From the NCBI RefSeq assembly GCF_964340395.1, contig NC_135556.1, forward strand, positions 20,455,142 through 20,519,141: DNA of 64,000 bases. The letters run 5' to 3'. Under the pieces are notes generated by a model, which was not told the DNA's origin, did no database searches, and saw only the letters and a list, made by a program, of their open reading frames with translations. A program made the translations under genes and the position numbers. The DNA comes from Glandiceps talaboti. Taxonomy: Eukaryota; Hemichordata; Enteropneusta; Spengelidae. Below are positions 25,701-48,005 of this stretch, in pieces (position 1 is the stretch's first letter; each line of letters starts with the position of its first letter).

Positions 25701-27337
25701 TAGACCAGTTAATGTTTTCTGATAATATTAACATATTCTTCAATAATGTTCACTTTAATGGTTAAAAGTGTTTAGAAGGATACATATTCATGTGGTATTA
25801 GGTAAATAAACAGGTGATGAAATCTGGGCTCAACTACATGAGTTCATTATTATTATTGTTTCTCCCCCTTCATTCAGTGCCTTTTATTGTGTACTTGTGT
25901 ACGTGTACATAAAGTAAATTGTCTAAAATAAATCGATACCCTAGTGCACAGGAGAATTTTTAGTTTCAAGATTATATTTGATATTTCTTTTCATACGACC
26001 TTTCATCTCCATTAGGTACATCAACTGATCCTGGGGATAAAGGGGACAATACAGGGATGGAAGAGGAGTCTGGTATGTTAATATTTCTTATTACCTTAGT
26101 TTATTATTGGGCAACATTTGGCCTTTCAGTCAAGGTAGATACGAGTGACCCACGGTGTATTGTCACTTACAGTCGACGATGTGTAGTGACAAAATCCGGA
26201 TGTCGTGAGTATTTTCCTCCATGATGAAGACAAATATTGGAGAAATAATGTAAGGAAACTACCACGGAGATGCCTGCCATTTCTTTGTATGTATGTATGT
26301 ATGTATGTATGTATGTTAGATAATTAGTTAGGTTCACATTTTTTCCAAATAAATAAAGATATATATTGTTACTGAATGTAACCTCAATCATAGTATGTCA
26401 GTTAACAACATTTGTTCACAGAATTTACACACCCCTCAAAACTTTATTTCTCTATAAATAATGGATTAAAATAAACTGGTGTGTATTTCCCCTGTCTTTT
26501 ATTTAATGTGCCCAGGATATGGTCGCACTTAAATGCCATAGTGTCTGATATATACACGGAATACCTCTGTGATATGCAAGTAATGGCTTGATATTAATAA
26601 TTGACACTGAAGATTAAGGTCAGCTTTCAATATCTCAAGAGAAATATTGCATCTGATAATATACCTGGAGTAGATACGTGAATGGCGTCTCTACAGATTT
26701 ATTGCTTTCAGCTATGCAGTAATGTTGTCTTTAACTAACAATATGGCCTCTAATTTGACAACTTTGCATATGTCCTAAAACAACGTGAAGTACATTCGTC
26801 CCATATGATATGTCCCATTTGTGCGTGGTTTGAGTGACATTGAATACTGAGCTGCATATCGGAGAAATGTAGTATGGTGGACAGACTGATGGAGCCCATC
26901 ATAATAGCGCCATCTTTTGGGGGCTAGAAGAGAGGAAACATATGATATTGTTTGGATTACGAATATAAATACACTTTCCTATTTAACTTGTGAGGCTTTG
27001 TTAGGAAACCGTGCAAATGCAAAACAAATGTGACTTTCACAAAAGCTCTTCAAAGTACAAAATGTAAAGGTCTATATAAACTGATATCTGACTATCTTGT
27101 TTTTAGAGGTATATATTGGTTATAAAGAAGGTATTAAATAACAATCATACACATGTATTTATTATATTGTACATTCCAGGATCCAATCGAGCCATCATAC
27201 CCATTGCTCTTCTGCTCATCACTTTAACAGCTGTGGCTGTGATAAGACGATACAGACAAAAGAAGAAAGAAAGGGCTGCAGAAGCACAACAAGGCACTTC
27301 TCCTGAAGAGCAAACGGAAACCAAGGAAAAGCAATGA
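19736..27337 (+). CDS. gene D: type I membrane protein with beta-propeller-like ectodomain (D2 splice form)
   Basis: Family not recognised. Predicted exons: 19736-19847 (ATG, signal peptide rich in Leu/Met/Gly), optional D1 20913-21572, D2 23350-24117, linkers 24967-25032 and 26016-26072, last exon 27180-27337 (TGA). Every internal boundary is phase 1 with GT-AG signals, so D1 can be skipped without a frame change. Signal exon + D2 + rest gives 386 aa. D2 holds about four to five units of roughly 42 residues with pattern CC.I.I....DG.LL....N..L, ending in W. This suggests beta-propeller blades (tectonin-like by eye). Two short acidic/Thr-Ser linkers follow, then a transmembrane segment (AIIPIALLLITLTAVAVI) and a basic, then Gln/Glu-rich cytoplasmic tail. 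The start was chosen because it gives a signal peptide and a phase-1 donor. An ATTAAA at 27461-27466 may be the poly(A) signal. Inference: cell-surface binding protein; ligand unknown. Confidence 0.65.
20913..21572 (+). pseudogene. gene D exon D1: propeller-like exon with an in-frame TGA
   Basis: A phase 1-1 exon of 660 nt between a good acceptor (TTTACAG) and donor (GTAACT). It is related to exon D2: DIDIMNDGTLLGISTNY here against DIDVLPDGSLLAVLPNY there, followed by the same CCVV/CCVI and FR../IR.. landmarks. The frame is open over all 219 codons except TGA at 21299-21301. In alignment that codon falls on a Trp (TGG) of D2, in the unit LPWSQPVP against AA-stop-SEPFP. The codons after it still align with D2, so the damage is a single base change. 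If included, the product stops after 166 residues; if skipped, the D2 form is intact. It may be a recently dead exon, a polymorphism or a sequencing error. Confidence 0.7.
22014..22064. repeat. poly-T followed by poly-G tract
   Basis: About 37 nt of almost pure T (one C) run into 14 G. It is followed by a 200-bp stretch rich in AGTCCGGAC motifs, including a perfect 10+1+10 palindrome at 22195-22215, possibly the remnant of a DNA transposon. Confidence 0.8.
23289..24117 (+). CDS. gene D exon D2, with possible alternative start
   Basis: The open frame extends 61 nt upstream of the acceptor at 23349/23350 to an ATG at 23289. It then starts with a hydrophobic stretch (LIHVIFIIYLCFIAVGHW) that would itself serve as a signal peptide. 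That stretch is encoded by the pyrimidine-rich tract and TAGCAG of the putative acceptor, so the two readings compete: an internal exon joined to the 19.7-kb signal exon, or the first exon of a separate 369-aa gene. The phase-1 match to D1 and to the signal exon favours the internal-exon reading. Under the second reading D1 would be a separate dead paralogue. Repeat units start near residues 78, 112, 154, 195 and 237 of this frame; W186 is the Trp matched by TGA in D1. Confidence 0.6.
24149..24292. repeat. TGTTG/TGTCG pentanucleotide minisatellite just inside the D2 intron
   Basis: About 29 units of GTGTT with GTGTC variants begin roughly 30 nt after the D2 donor at 24117/24118. The array keeps the D2 frame open, so a retained-intron form would add a Cys/Val-rich tail ending at 24371. 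I treat that as an artefact because the donor context and downstream phase-1 exons are good. Confidence 0.9.
26286..26316. repeat. (GTAT)n microsatellite in gene D intron
   Basis: About eight GTAT units. Simple repeat in the intron before the transmembrane exon. Confidence 0.9.
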
Positions 27338-28463
27338 TAAAAGAAAGGCTATGGCCACAACTCAAGAAGATAAACATGATAAGCTATTGTATTGGTATTA
27401 TTGAATAATCATAATGTAAGCCACTATGATGACGCTTTACGAATTTATAGGTGTGTACTAATTAAACCTAAAAGGACTATGTGGTTCCAATTACGCTCAA
27501 TTTTAGAATAGGTGGGGTAGGTAGATTTTTTTTTTTTTTTTTTTTTTATATAATTTTTTTTTTCAAATGTGAGAGTCTAGGTCAGGTAGTTATGTTTTCC
27601 GTTGTTTTCCAACAATATGGTCTCTGTGTTATCGGTTTAATCAGATGTAAAGCCATTATAGATTGGAAGAACGGTAGTGGTTTATGTTGTCTCTTTAAGT
27701 TGATGTCGGTTTCCGCATCCGGAATTTCTTGAAAGACTTAACAATTATCGCGAATATTTTTTTCTCTCAATGTAAGCGTAATTTCGACTTTCGATCGGGC
27801 GCCGGCTTCGCGAAAACACGGAGCGTCGCAGTCCCACGTCAACGAATAGATATCTCTATGTGGTCGATGAGGGCTCACAGTACAAGGTTATTCGAGTACG
27901 GTCATAGAGTATGTCATGTAGATGGTATCGGTACATACAAAATAATTCATTTAGCGTCAGTTTTAGTAAAGCGAAGCTCCGAGGACTGTGAGATAGTCTA
28001 AAATCCAGCTAGCTGATGTCTGCATTCGTATGATAAATTTTGTTATACCATAGCTAGGTGCGTGTCTTCGAGCTCTTTCAAGGTGACATGTGCACACATT
28101 AGCCACACCCAAAAGCACGTCGAAAAATAGCCATGGCCCTGATCCGTTATTTTCTTATCAAAAGCCAATGTCTGATTTATAGGTCGGTAGAATGTACCTA
28201 TCTTATGATTTATTTATTGAGTAATAAAATATTGCAAACATATCGCTTTGTTTGTTCTTATTATACAAGCATACCTGGTTTGCCAGTTGGGTCACTTATT
28301 AATTATAAGAACACCACAGAACAAGCGTGACTTGGTGCGTAAGCATATCCTTTAGACATATCATCTCACTTTCGAGCGTTTTCATATCGTCACATTGGAT
28401 CACAATCCAAACTACAACCGTACACGAATATAATTGAAGAATTTTCAGCATCTTTTAAGGAAA
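27338..28463. other. gene D 3' flank and CpG-richer stretch before the orphan mini-exon
   Basis: Poly-T runs lie at about 27523-27562. From about 27780 to 28120 CG dinucleotides are visibly more frequent than elsewhere (for example TCGATCGGGCGCCGGCTTCGCG). This precedes the mini-exon at 28464-28487 and could be a promoter region; that is inference only. No coding sequence could be supported. Confidence 0.35.
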
Positions 28464-28487
28464 ATGAGCGACGACAAGTCGAACGAG
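28464..28487 (+). CDS. orphan first coding exon (MSDDKSNE), possible alternative start of gene A
   Basis: AAAATGAGC gives a good start context. Eight hydrophilic codons (MSDDKSNE) end at a strong donor, GAG|GTAAGT, in phase 0. Phase 0 is exactly what the acceptor of SLC6 gene A exon 2 (32927) needs. The local gene A first exon encodes a similar short polar peptide ([14 protein letters not shown]). A distal alternative first exon of gene A is therefore possible, with a 4.4-kb intron. It could also be chance or belong to another gene. Only splice signals and composition support it. Confidence 0.35.
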
Positions 28488-29596
28488 GTAAGTTTTCATT
28501 GTTTTGTTCATAAGGCTTCGGCACGAGTTCCCCCATGACTCAGGGCAAGAAGGCGATTTATACCCTTTAGCTGTCAAAATGTTGACTCCATTTATCATCA
28601 AACGTTTTGGTTTAAATAGAAAGATATTTTGGTCACTATGAGCATTTACTGAACATCATGTCTCCAGCAATACATATAAGTCTCCTTGTTTATTTAAAGA
28701 TGGCAACTAACTTTTTTTAAGAACTCTGGTATTTTATTGAAGAGTGATTGAAACAGGATGTTTCTCAGCACTCTTAGCCCTGACTTGTTTTCTCATGATC
28801 AGACTTGTCGAACGGGTGCTATTTCAAGTTCGGATCAGGTGGTTCGTAATAGCATTGCCGAGACTAGATCTGTTAGCCATGTCTCTAGGCTACTCCGGAT
28901 CTAGTCTGGATGCCAACTGGGGTCTCTAATTTATCTGAGTGGAGGTGTAAATCGTAACGATACCGTAAAGGGAATAGACTACTTCGGATCCGATCCACCC
29001 GACATTAACGGTGGCACGAATTTTGTTATCTTCAATTTTGGAAATCCTCAAGCTCAGACTGTTCAAACTGTTTTCATTTGAAATTAGGCGTCTTGGTAAT
29101 TGTGTGCTTCCCCTAATTGTCAGAGCATTTAGTGTCCAAGATCTTGATATAGAATAACAGTTACTAATAAGGGATTTAACCTTTGAAACATAAGGCTCCC
29201 TACAGGGCTAGTAATTTCCGTCCGTACACTATAAGGATAGACAGAATACATGTTTTGACTCATTGTGCAAATAGACTAAAAAGCTTACTTGTGCTCTGGT
29301 AAACAAGAGAAGGTGCCCAAAGTGTCAAATTTTGGTCGGAGGCTAAACGATATGGTCACGGTCGTAAAACAACTTATTTAGCCCATCTACGTCAGGGATA
29401 ACTTAGACAAACTCGAGTTGAAACTGACAAAACAATAACTTTGATATTATTGAAAATGACATGGGAATATACTCCATTATTTGTGCAGACATTTATATCT
29501 GATATGTGTTTTAGTGAATTTTTCATCTTCAGTAGCTTTTCTGACTTTTCGATTTCACGAGACTCAATCTGCAAACAAGTAGATCCGGTAGAGTTG

Positions 29597-29643
<47 letters not shown>

Positions 29644-31642
29644 GTCGTCGTCGTCGTCGCCGCCGCCGCCGTCGACGTCACCGTCGTTTTCCCGGTAATC
29701 ACTCTTGGCTAAGAGACTGAAATCCAGAATGGTCAGAGATAGATGGACTGTGTGCTGGGGCATAGGATCTGTTGGGGCGCACCATTCTGAGACGATGACA
29801 GAGGAACAGAGACGCAGCGAAATACATTGTAAAATGGAAAATCAAAGGGTCGGCCTGGCATAACATATCATATTGATGCAGTAGTGTAGCGGTTTCAATC
29901 CGTCGCTCTCGGTCCTCCGCTGGACTGGGTGTTTTTTCTTTGCAAACCCCTTGAGAAATAAAAAGTAAAACGAAAAATGGTGTAACCCAAAATAAAATAT
30001 AAAAAAGAATAACAAAGTATTGTAAATAAAAACGTACAAAGCTACATATTATTGCAGCTGAAAACATCCTAGTGTAGTCCCGATATGGTATTGTTACAAT
30101 TTTGAGCTCCACTCACGTATAGTCAAAGACGTTACTCTAGAAGTCCTGAGATGCATGAGACTCTGCAATTCAAAATTCGTCCACATCCACCCACACAGTC
30201 ATTAACATACTGTCTTTGTTACTTAATCAATCAATCAATCAATCAGTCACATAATTCTAACCAATAACACAGTCTCTCATAAAGTTAGTTTTTGGTGGGG
30301 CAGTTACGTAATTTTCAAATGTGGAATATTCATGATATTTGTCAGCCCAGGACTATGCTACTTATACACTGTTTACATCATTGCTTAAGAGTTGGGGTTC
30401 ACTGATTGGTATGAAGAACTTTTCTTTTTGTGCTGATTGAGGGACTATGACCAGACGTAGTTTAGAGACCATATTGGCATCCAGATTAAGGATATGCTTG
30501 ATGGATATCTATCTGTATATCAATATGTTACCCGGATGTAAATTTGTTTTATATCATATTATATATTATTTCTATGATAATTCAAATCCGTTTATTGAAA
30601 ATTCATGTCAGTCTCAGTTGAAGATTTGGCAAAACAAGAAACATCTTACTTTGATTTGCGTCATATGTGGTCAACATGGACCAGAGGAAATCTATTATAA
30701 TACCAAGAAGGTAAATCTGACTCAGATAACCCAAAACAATTATTATCCGATGTATGGGCGATGTGGCCTTCAAGGCCGGGTGTTGTACTCGTGTAAATAA
30801 AATGTCATAAAACATAATAATGACACAGTGTTAAACTTTTACCTACATCAATAAATGTTTGTTAATATGCATATGTGTACGTCATTATATGACTAATCAG
30901 CAACACATCTCATCACTAGTCAAATATATTGTAGATGTTGAACAAAGACCATATTTACTGTGACACGAGATTTATCAAAACTGGTTCTAGACTATTAAAT
31001 ATGACCGCAGCCTAAACGTGTTGCGCATGTGCCATATTGTTTGCATGACTTGCCGTTGTCCGTTTGACAAGAAATTATAGAATAGACAAGCCGTTTATTT
31101 CTATATTTTATAACAGCATTTAGCAAGGGTATATCATATGGATGTTTTATCCCAAAAAGTAGTCTGAAGACGCGTGTGAACCCCAAAGTGCATATTTCCA
31201 GTAGTTGGGATCCAGAGTTCAGTTTTGCAGCTAGTTAACGCTCTAGCTTATGGTAGATGTGCAACAAAATACACGGTGAACCTCTGAGGTGTACGGCCAA
31301 ACAGACTATTAAAGTAAGCGCGGGTCAGTTGAAATATGACATATATTAATTCTCCACCTTCATAAATCATAAATAATAAGTGACGGGTGTAAATACCAGT
31401 CGTACCATGGTGAATATGAATGTACGGTGGGATTTATTACAGCTACTCGTTAAGATTGTCACTCGCCACCTTTTGAAATTTAAAAAAAATCAATATTTTA
31501 TTTGTCTGTTGCAAAGTGGATATAGAAGATATTTCTGTAGAGTCGCGGACCTGGAATAATCCTGGCTTTAGATTGATCCCATCCGGTATGATACAGTTAC
31601 ATGCAGCCTGGTCAGGAGTAGTTCACTGTGCCGTAATATTTA
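28488..31642. other. DNA between the orphan exon and the 31.6-kb foldback
   Basis: No gene could be supported. A TCA/TCG/CCG trinucleotide tract at 29597-29691 produces spurious poly-Asp and poly-Ser frames. A short AATC tract lies near 30226-30245. Open frames at 29699-30112 (-) and 30447-30800 (+) have no recognisable domain. Confidence 0.45.
29597..29691. repeat. (TCA)n-(TCG)n-(CCG)n trinucleotide microsatellite
   Basis: About 15 TCA units, then TCG and GCC units. It explains the Ser-rich (+) and Asp-rich (-) open frames over it. Confidence 0.95.
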
Positions 31643-31733
31643 ACGAGTATAAAGTTGGCGTCAGATTCAGATTCAGATTCAGGTAGCGTCATATTGAGCG
31701 TCATATTGAATCTGACGCCAACATTATACTCGT
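31643..31733. mobile_element. foldback (MITE-like) element, copy 2
   Basis: Arms 31643-31667 and 31709-31733 are reverse complements with one mismatch (GAGTATAAAGTTGGCGTCAGATT). The left arm and the following CAGATT repeats and AGGTAGCGT segment match copy 1 at 2314-2435. This copy is shorter in the middle and right arm, as expected for internal deletion of a hairpin element. Confidence 0.75.
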
Positions 31734-32795
31734 AACATTTAACCCTCAATATACAGTCATAACCGTAGAACCATCATCACTGTCATGTCATGGAGAATTC
31801 TCAAACACAACTCACGTCCATTCCTGGAATTACTATTTTTGACATCAAACAACCAACAATATATTCTCTGAAAATTTTGAAAATACATTAATTGGACATT
31901 GTACGTAATAATGTCATGATTAGATGTCAATTTTATCTACAAGTAGTACTGTACAGTAACAGCCTGAGGTCGAAATCGTGATCACATTGAGGCGCTGATT
32001 TTATTTTATGGTGCGGACCCAGAAGTCTATTTGATTGGCACTGTTCAAGGTGTACAATATTATAAGTTAGCTTTATTATATCTAACAAGACTGTTTTTTT
32101 AAATCGTGTCAGTTGTAGCCGGAGCTAGCGCAGCTTTAAAATACAGAAGTATATTTAAACCTCTGAAATTCTCAAAGTTCTATTTTAATACAATCATGTA
32201 AAACAGAACAACAAGCTATGGGATTCTAGATCCAAAGTTCTAGATATGGGATTCTAAAATTATGGGATTCAAGTAGCAGTGTAGACACATGACTGGCTAT
32301 TGGACATTTCATTTTATTGAATAGCCGTAGAGTGTGTACCCTCTGAGTCCTGCCTTTCAGTACACCTGACAGGTGTCCTGGTAGAGATGGATCCAGGATA
32401 ATTAATTAAATGTAATAATGTCCACTCGGCACTTTCATAGTTAAATAACATATTTCATACTTCAGAATGATTCATGTAAAATGGCGGCAAAACAGCTTAG
32501 TACAGTACAGTGCAGTGCAAACAATCCTCCCACGAACTTATCTAGTGCACGTGAATACCGAAATGCAGTTGTTTGCGTCCAACTTTCAAATGCAATACTT
32601 AATGAAGCAAGCAATTTCCACTTAACTTGATTAAACTTCCTTTGTGATTAATTTTAATACATTTTTGTGCATTCATACATATTCATGTGTATTCATTTTT
32701 CATATATTTATTTATTTATCTATGTGAAACAATGCAACAATTAATGGATATTGTCATGCACTGGCTCTGTAGAACACATAAATTTTATGTAAAAC
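31734..32795. other. 5' flank of SLC6 gene A
   Basis: The last part should contain the gene A promoter and 5' untranslated region. No TATA-like or other element could be assigned with confidence. A short duplicated segment GGGATTCTA...AAGTTCTAGATAT occurs at about 32220-32270. Confidence 0.35.
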
Positions 32796-43024
<10,229 letters not shown>

Positions 43025-43054
43025 AATAGTGTACGGTTTTTTGACAAAATGCTA

Positions 43055-43060
43055 AATAAA
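43055..43060 (+). promoter_or_regulatory. candidate poly(A) signal of gene A
   Basis: AATAAA 31 nt after the TGA of gene A. Further AATAAA hexamers occur near 43399 and 43441, so the 3' end may be more distal. Confidence 0.45.
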
Positions 43061-43657
43061 AATATTGAGTGTCGCCAGTTTTTCAAAATGAACCAAAAGC
43101 TGACATGTTCCCAGCCTAAGACTTGTAGATTCCAGTCTGTCTATTTTTGTACACTCAACTTCACTACCAAAGAGCCTTCATATTTTGAAAGTGTGACCTA
43201 CATATATTTTATAGTGGTCTAATTATTATAGTACTGTTAATTGCATTTAGGCTTATGCCACTCGACTTGTTAGTAACTGCTGTGTGTCAGGTTTTTAATA
43301 TCGATCTTTCCTACAAAAATATAGAAATGTACTTGCTATATTGCAATTGATTGCGTTTAACTATTGCCCAAAATTCTATAATGATACGGAACAGGGTGAA
43401 TAAAATTTTCCGGCTTATTCCGTGAATTTGATCATTATGAAATAAAAATGTTGACACCTGTTGATTAATCTTACAAAATATGTACTTACGTTAATTACTT
43501 TAAAGTAAAATACACGCGCCAAAAGGCAAAATTTGAGTTTAAAAATTCTTGTGGGAAATATTGTATCGAAGACATTATTAGGAGATGTTTCATTCCATCA
43601 CGCTCATTTATCTGCTAGGCTTAAATCTCAACCACAATTAGTAGCAGCGAACCGCCT

Positions 43658-44036
43658 TCAAATAATAATAATAATGAATAATGTTGGGTTCTTATATAGC
43701 GCTTTCCCACACCGTGCTCAAAGCGCTTTACAATTTATTACCCCTGGCTCGGATCAGAACGGCACAACGGCCCTTTAGTCTTCCTCAACTCCCCGGGGAG
43801 CATACAATCCATTGCAGCCAATTCAGCGCATAGGATTAAAGCCTTCACATTGCAACCTACATACTACCAGGTCCCCAATTATACAGCTGGGTTGACTGAA
43901 CCACAGTCGTGGTTCAAATCTTGCCCAAGGACTTTAGCCACTCAGAAACAAACAGCAGGCAGCGACAGGGCTCGAACCTGCAACCTGTAGATTCCAAGCC
44001 GGTCACGCTAACCATTCACCCATCATGACATCAAAT
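43658..44036 (-). repeat. tRNA-derived SINE with L2-like tail
   Basis: Read on the minus strand: A box TTAGCGTGACCGG (complement of 43999-44011), B box GGTTCGAGCCC (complement of 43968-43978), a body, then AAAGCGCTTTGAGCACGG and AAGCGCTATATAAG leading into an ATT repeat tail (43661-43675). The AAAGCGCTATATAA end resembles 3' ends of L2-type LINEs, which could supply the retrotransposition machinery. A TCAAAT hexamer flanks both sides (43658-43663 and 44031-44036), a plausible short target duplication. The copy looks full length. Confidence 0.8.
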
Positions 44037-47000
44037 GCCCTGTCATGTGACACAAGTTTCTCAGGGGTCACGGAAACGACATTTTATCATACTTTTAGAT
44101 TTTCAGTTTGTAGTGTGGGTAGTATGGCGAAGTTACTTCCTTTTGAAGCTGTAGAGGCTAATACATTTTCGGAATATATTCCCCGAAGACTCGGACATAT
44201 GTTATTCATATTTACTTGTATACACGCAGCAAATCTGACGCGAATCATACGTTCAACCCCAGTGGTACAATTTAAGTTTTGAATACACGTAAGCGCACAT
44301 TCTGTGTTATTTTAAGACAACATTTGAAATATTGTAAGCATACTATCTCACAAAAATGCCACGAATGGAATATTTTAGGTAAATCAAGAAATAAAGATTA
44401 ATTGGCTACCATGACTACCAAAGCTTCACCTTTTTGTATTTATGAAACTGTCTTTCTTTCACTTATATGTTCAGTGTTGTGGTTGTGATGAGGCGTGCTG
44501 TGTCTTGTTTTTTGCAATTGCCTTTGTGTGATGCGGCGAGATTGCTGTGCTGTGCTGTGCTGTGGTTTCATGTGATGTGACGGGCATTCGCCTTAAAATC
44601 TACCGATCCCTCATTTACCAACTCGTGCCTATGACAGAATGGCGAAATCCTCACACTAAACTTTGTCAATAATGACCTCTGAGAACAACTTGATATATAT
44701 AATAACTATATATATAGACTTAAATACTTCATAAGTTTACATCATAACTTAAATTTAGCGTAACTCAACATACGCATATAGCTATAGTGTTTGTAAAAAA
44801 CACGTTGTTATCTGCGATCTTAGGTGAAGAAATGTCACTGAACATTGCAGTTACAATCAACCTGAAAAAACTCCCTATATTATTAGGTATACCTCCCAGA
44901 GTCCTCCCTCATCTCAAAAAACAAAATCATTTACAGATCCACATAGAAGATCTCTCTTGACACCACACCACTATTATATAACATGAGTCGATAATTTAAA
45001 GAGACCTGGATTTACGTTCAGGGCTTCACTAATACAGACGTTGATGGCGCTTCGTGACGGTTAGTCTCCATATTGAGTCACCAAAATGACTGTGGGGCTT
45101 ACAAAAACGCAGTTGACCGACCTTTCCCGGACTCATAAGTATAGTTGGCCTTATTAAATGAAATCCCCTCTGACCACATTCTCTTTTTATGCCGTTGAAA
45201 TTTTCCGGTAACTCTTTACAATCATTTAAATCTTAATTTATAATGATGAGTTTCGGATGTATGTCGTCTGGTGAAAAATAAAACCTGTTTTGGAGTGGCA
45301 TTACTTTGTTGGGTTGTCGTAGTCGTACATCGATTTATTATGAAAAGATCGTAAAAGTGATAAGTGTCATTTTGATTAGGCTATTGTATTGTAGGATATA
45401 TTGATTTATTATGAAATAATTGGAGGAAAGAAACGTATGTAGGGAGAATTGGCAAAATATAGCACACACAAATTTTCAGTATAGATTGGAGCGTGGGTTA
45501 ATATTGTGAGAGGCTAGATATTTTGGAGGGAAGGAGTACGAGTGTCACCTAATATGAACGATTATAAACAATGCAAGATCTAGAGAAATTGAGAAAACCT
45601 TATCGTTAAGTGCACCAGGGTTATCTGGGGTGGTTTGGTGATTGGTGACCAATCTTGTGGGTTGACATTTGGTTTTGTGGTCGACATGTGATATATATAT
45701 ATATATATAGTAGGTAAACAATTGACGTCTGTAATTTTTTCCTCGGGCAGTTCCTTGATGCTTGGAGTCACACAATTTTCTGAACTGCAGCCACAGAAAA
45801 ACTCTCCACAGACGGTACGATGCAAGGCTATCAGTGGAACCAGGTATTCGTCTTAAACTTCTAATAGATCAATCGATTCTTGACTGGAATATAGCAAATG
45901 CTAAGTCATTTTATATCAATATGTTTGAGAAACTTTGGATTGTTGACATGAAACCCCACGACCTCCTTTATTTGAACGATGTATAGTGTACACATTCCTC
46001 CGTGCTGACAGTCGCTCTCATGCAATAATGCATGTCAATGTCACTGTGTTTTCTCGGAGACAACTTTGTGACGGCATTATGACTAAAAACAAATATCAAA
46101 TAACAATGCCAGCCTTGTCGTTCTGTGTTTTGATATTAATAACTCCCAAATAACATATAGTTTAACATCGATCACATTTCTGTTGGCAAAGAATAGGATA
46201 ATCATATAGAGCCATACTGTAAAATGTTAAAGTACAGTGTATGCACCTTCCCCTCTATATCTATAAGCGAGTTATCACATTTATATTCCTTGCATCCGTA
46301 AGTATACCCTTACAATATCAAATTTGATGGGTCTCGTCCATGGTCTATTTGTAGTCCCCGACGGGCACCGCCAGGAGGGTTCTGTCCGTCCGTCCGTCCG
46401 TCCGTCCGTCCGTCCGTGTGTGCGTTCACCCTCATATGTCTGTCATGCACTAACCGATTTCAACCAAACCTAGCACAAAGGTGACATACTATGTGGAACA
46501 TATGCACGCCATTTTGTTTTGCGACAAAAATCAAATCATGGTCGAATGGCGGCCATATCTGTTGATAAATATTTATATACATCATTCAAATTTGCACAAT
46601 ACTTTTGCCGTTGGATTTACGTCTGCGATTGAAGGCTTGTTCAACCTCATCCATATGTTATCATTCGAGTAGTGATATCAATGTGATCAAATAGATAGGA
46701 TTAAAATTGCTTCATCATCTATTGAGTATGCCTATATATAGCTCCTTGCCATTCGGGTGTACGTGTATGGTGTATTTTTGTTGTTGTATGACACCTAACC
46801 ACTTCAGTACCCCAGCAGCTTCATGTCAACGGTGTTGAAATATAGCGGTGTTCAATCAATGGGGTCATACAAAAGTCCATGAAGGGACTTGTCCGCTGCG
46901 TCACAGTCCATAACATTTTTAAAAAACTGGTGTAATAAACCAGTAATGTTCAGTCAATTTACTCTCAACTTGATTGCAATTACACCCTTATTCAAAAATA

Positions 47001-48005
47001 TTCACACTGGTGAAAAATATGTTTTTGTTGTTCTTGTTGTATTTATCATACATAAAGTGCATGCAATTGTATTTGTACATGTGTGTTATAAACTAGACAC
47101 CAGTAGTACATAGCTTAGGATAGAAAATCTTAAAGATTTGATGTACCTCTGTTCAATAACCCTAGAACCAATAACATTAAGAACAAAATCAGGATTCCAT
47201 GTCCAAAGTTTTGAAATAGGAGTATAAATGACAATTCCAAATGATCAAAACCCAGGCCCTTTTAGAATTCAACGTGGTCGCCGAATACTGGTAACACTAT
47301 TGCGAAATACCTTATAAAAGATAGTCGAATTCCTTTAAAACAAAACTGTGATATCTCCAAACTTTATTCGATTATTGAAAGAGGAACAGGAACAAGCTTT
47401 CATAATATGGAAACGTTTGAAGACATTTTTAATGAAGAACTTTGACTTTCAAGAAACTTGATCCCTAATCGCGATGCATAATTCTACATTTAGGGTTTAT
47501 TTATAGTCTGACAGCTTTATTCTACTGGTGACGAAAATAAAATTTATACTCATATAGACCATGGACTCAGAAGAAATGAAAATCCACTTTATTAATTTAT
47601 AGTCATTCTGACCTTGTTAATACGACATTATTATTATAATTTACAATGACCTCTTATCTAGCGAGAACCCAATCTGGGGAAATTTTGATGTGTTGAAAGC
47701 GGCTAGATGTCTGTATTTACCTCTATGTCCATCGTATTGTGTCGTTTGTTTTGTTCCGGGTAATCGCCGCCTTCCCATACATATTTGATTTGTTGCCTTC
47801 TAAGTTCATGAACAAAGGTAACAAGAAAACCAGACATTTTAAAAACATGTTACCGCTATATATGGTGTCCTTCGTATTCTTAACATTAACGTGGCGCGTA
47901 CACTTTTCATCGTGACATTTCTGTTTCATTGAATATTATATATAAAATCTACATGAACATTCAGACCGTATCAACTGATTTAGTCTGATGATCGCAGAGG
48001 GGCGT

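Noticed and set aside
29392-29763. Poly-Asp (minus) and poly-Ser (plus) open frames
   Set aside because: Both are translations of the TCA/TCG trinucleotide microsatellite and have no other domain.
30447-30800. 117-codon open frame
   Set aside because: No motif, no splice context, no repeat or domain similarity; length is within chance for AT-rich sequence.
46242-46298. Candidate first exon of gene B (ATG to TCC, phase 0, GTAAGT donor)
   Set aside because: The encoded peptide is hydrophobic and unlike the polar N-terminus of gene A; no other support.
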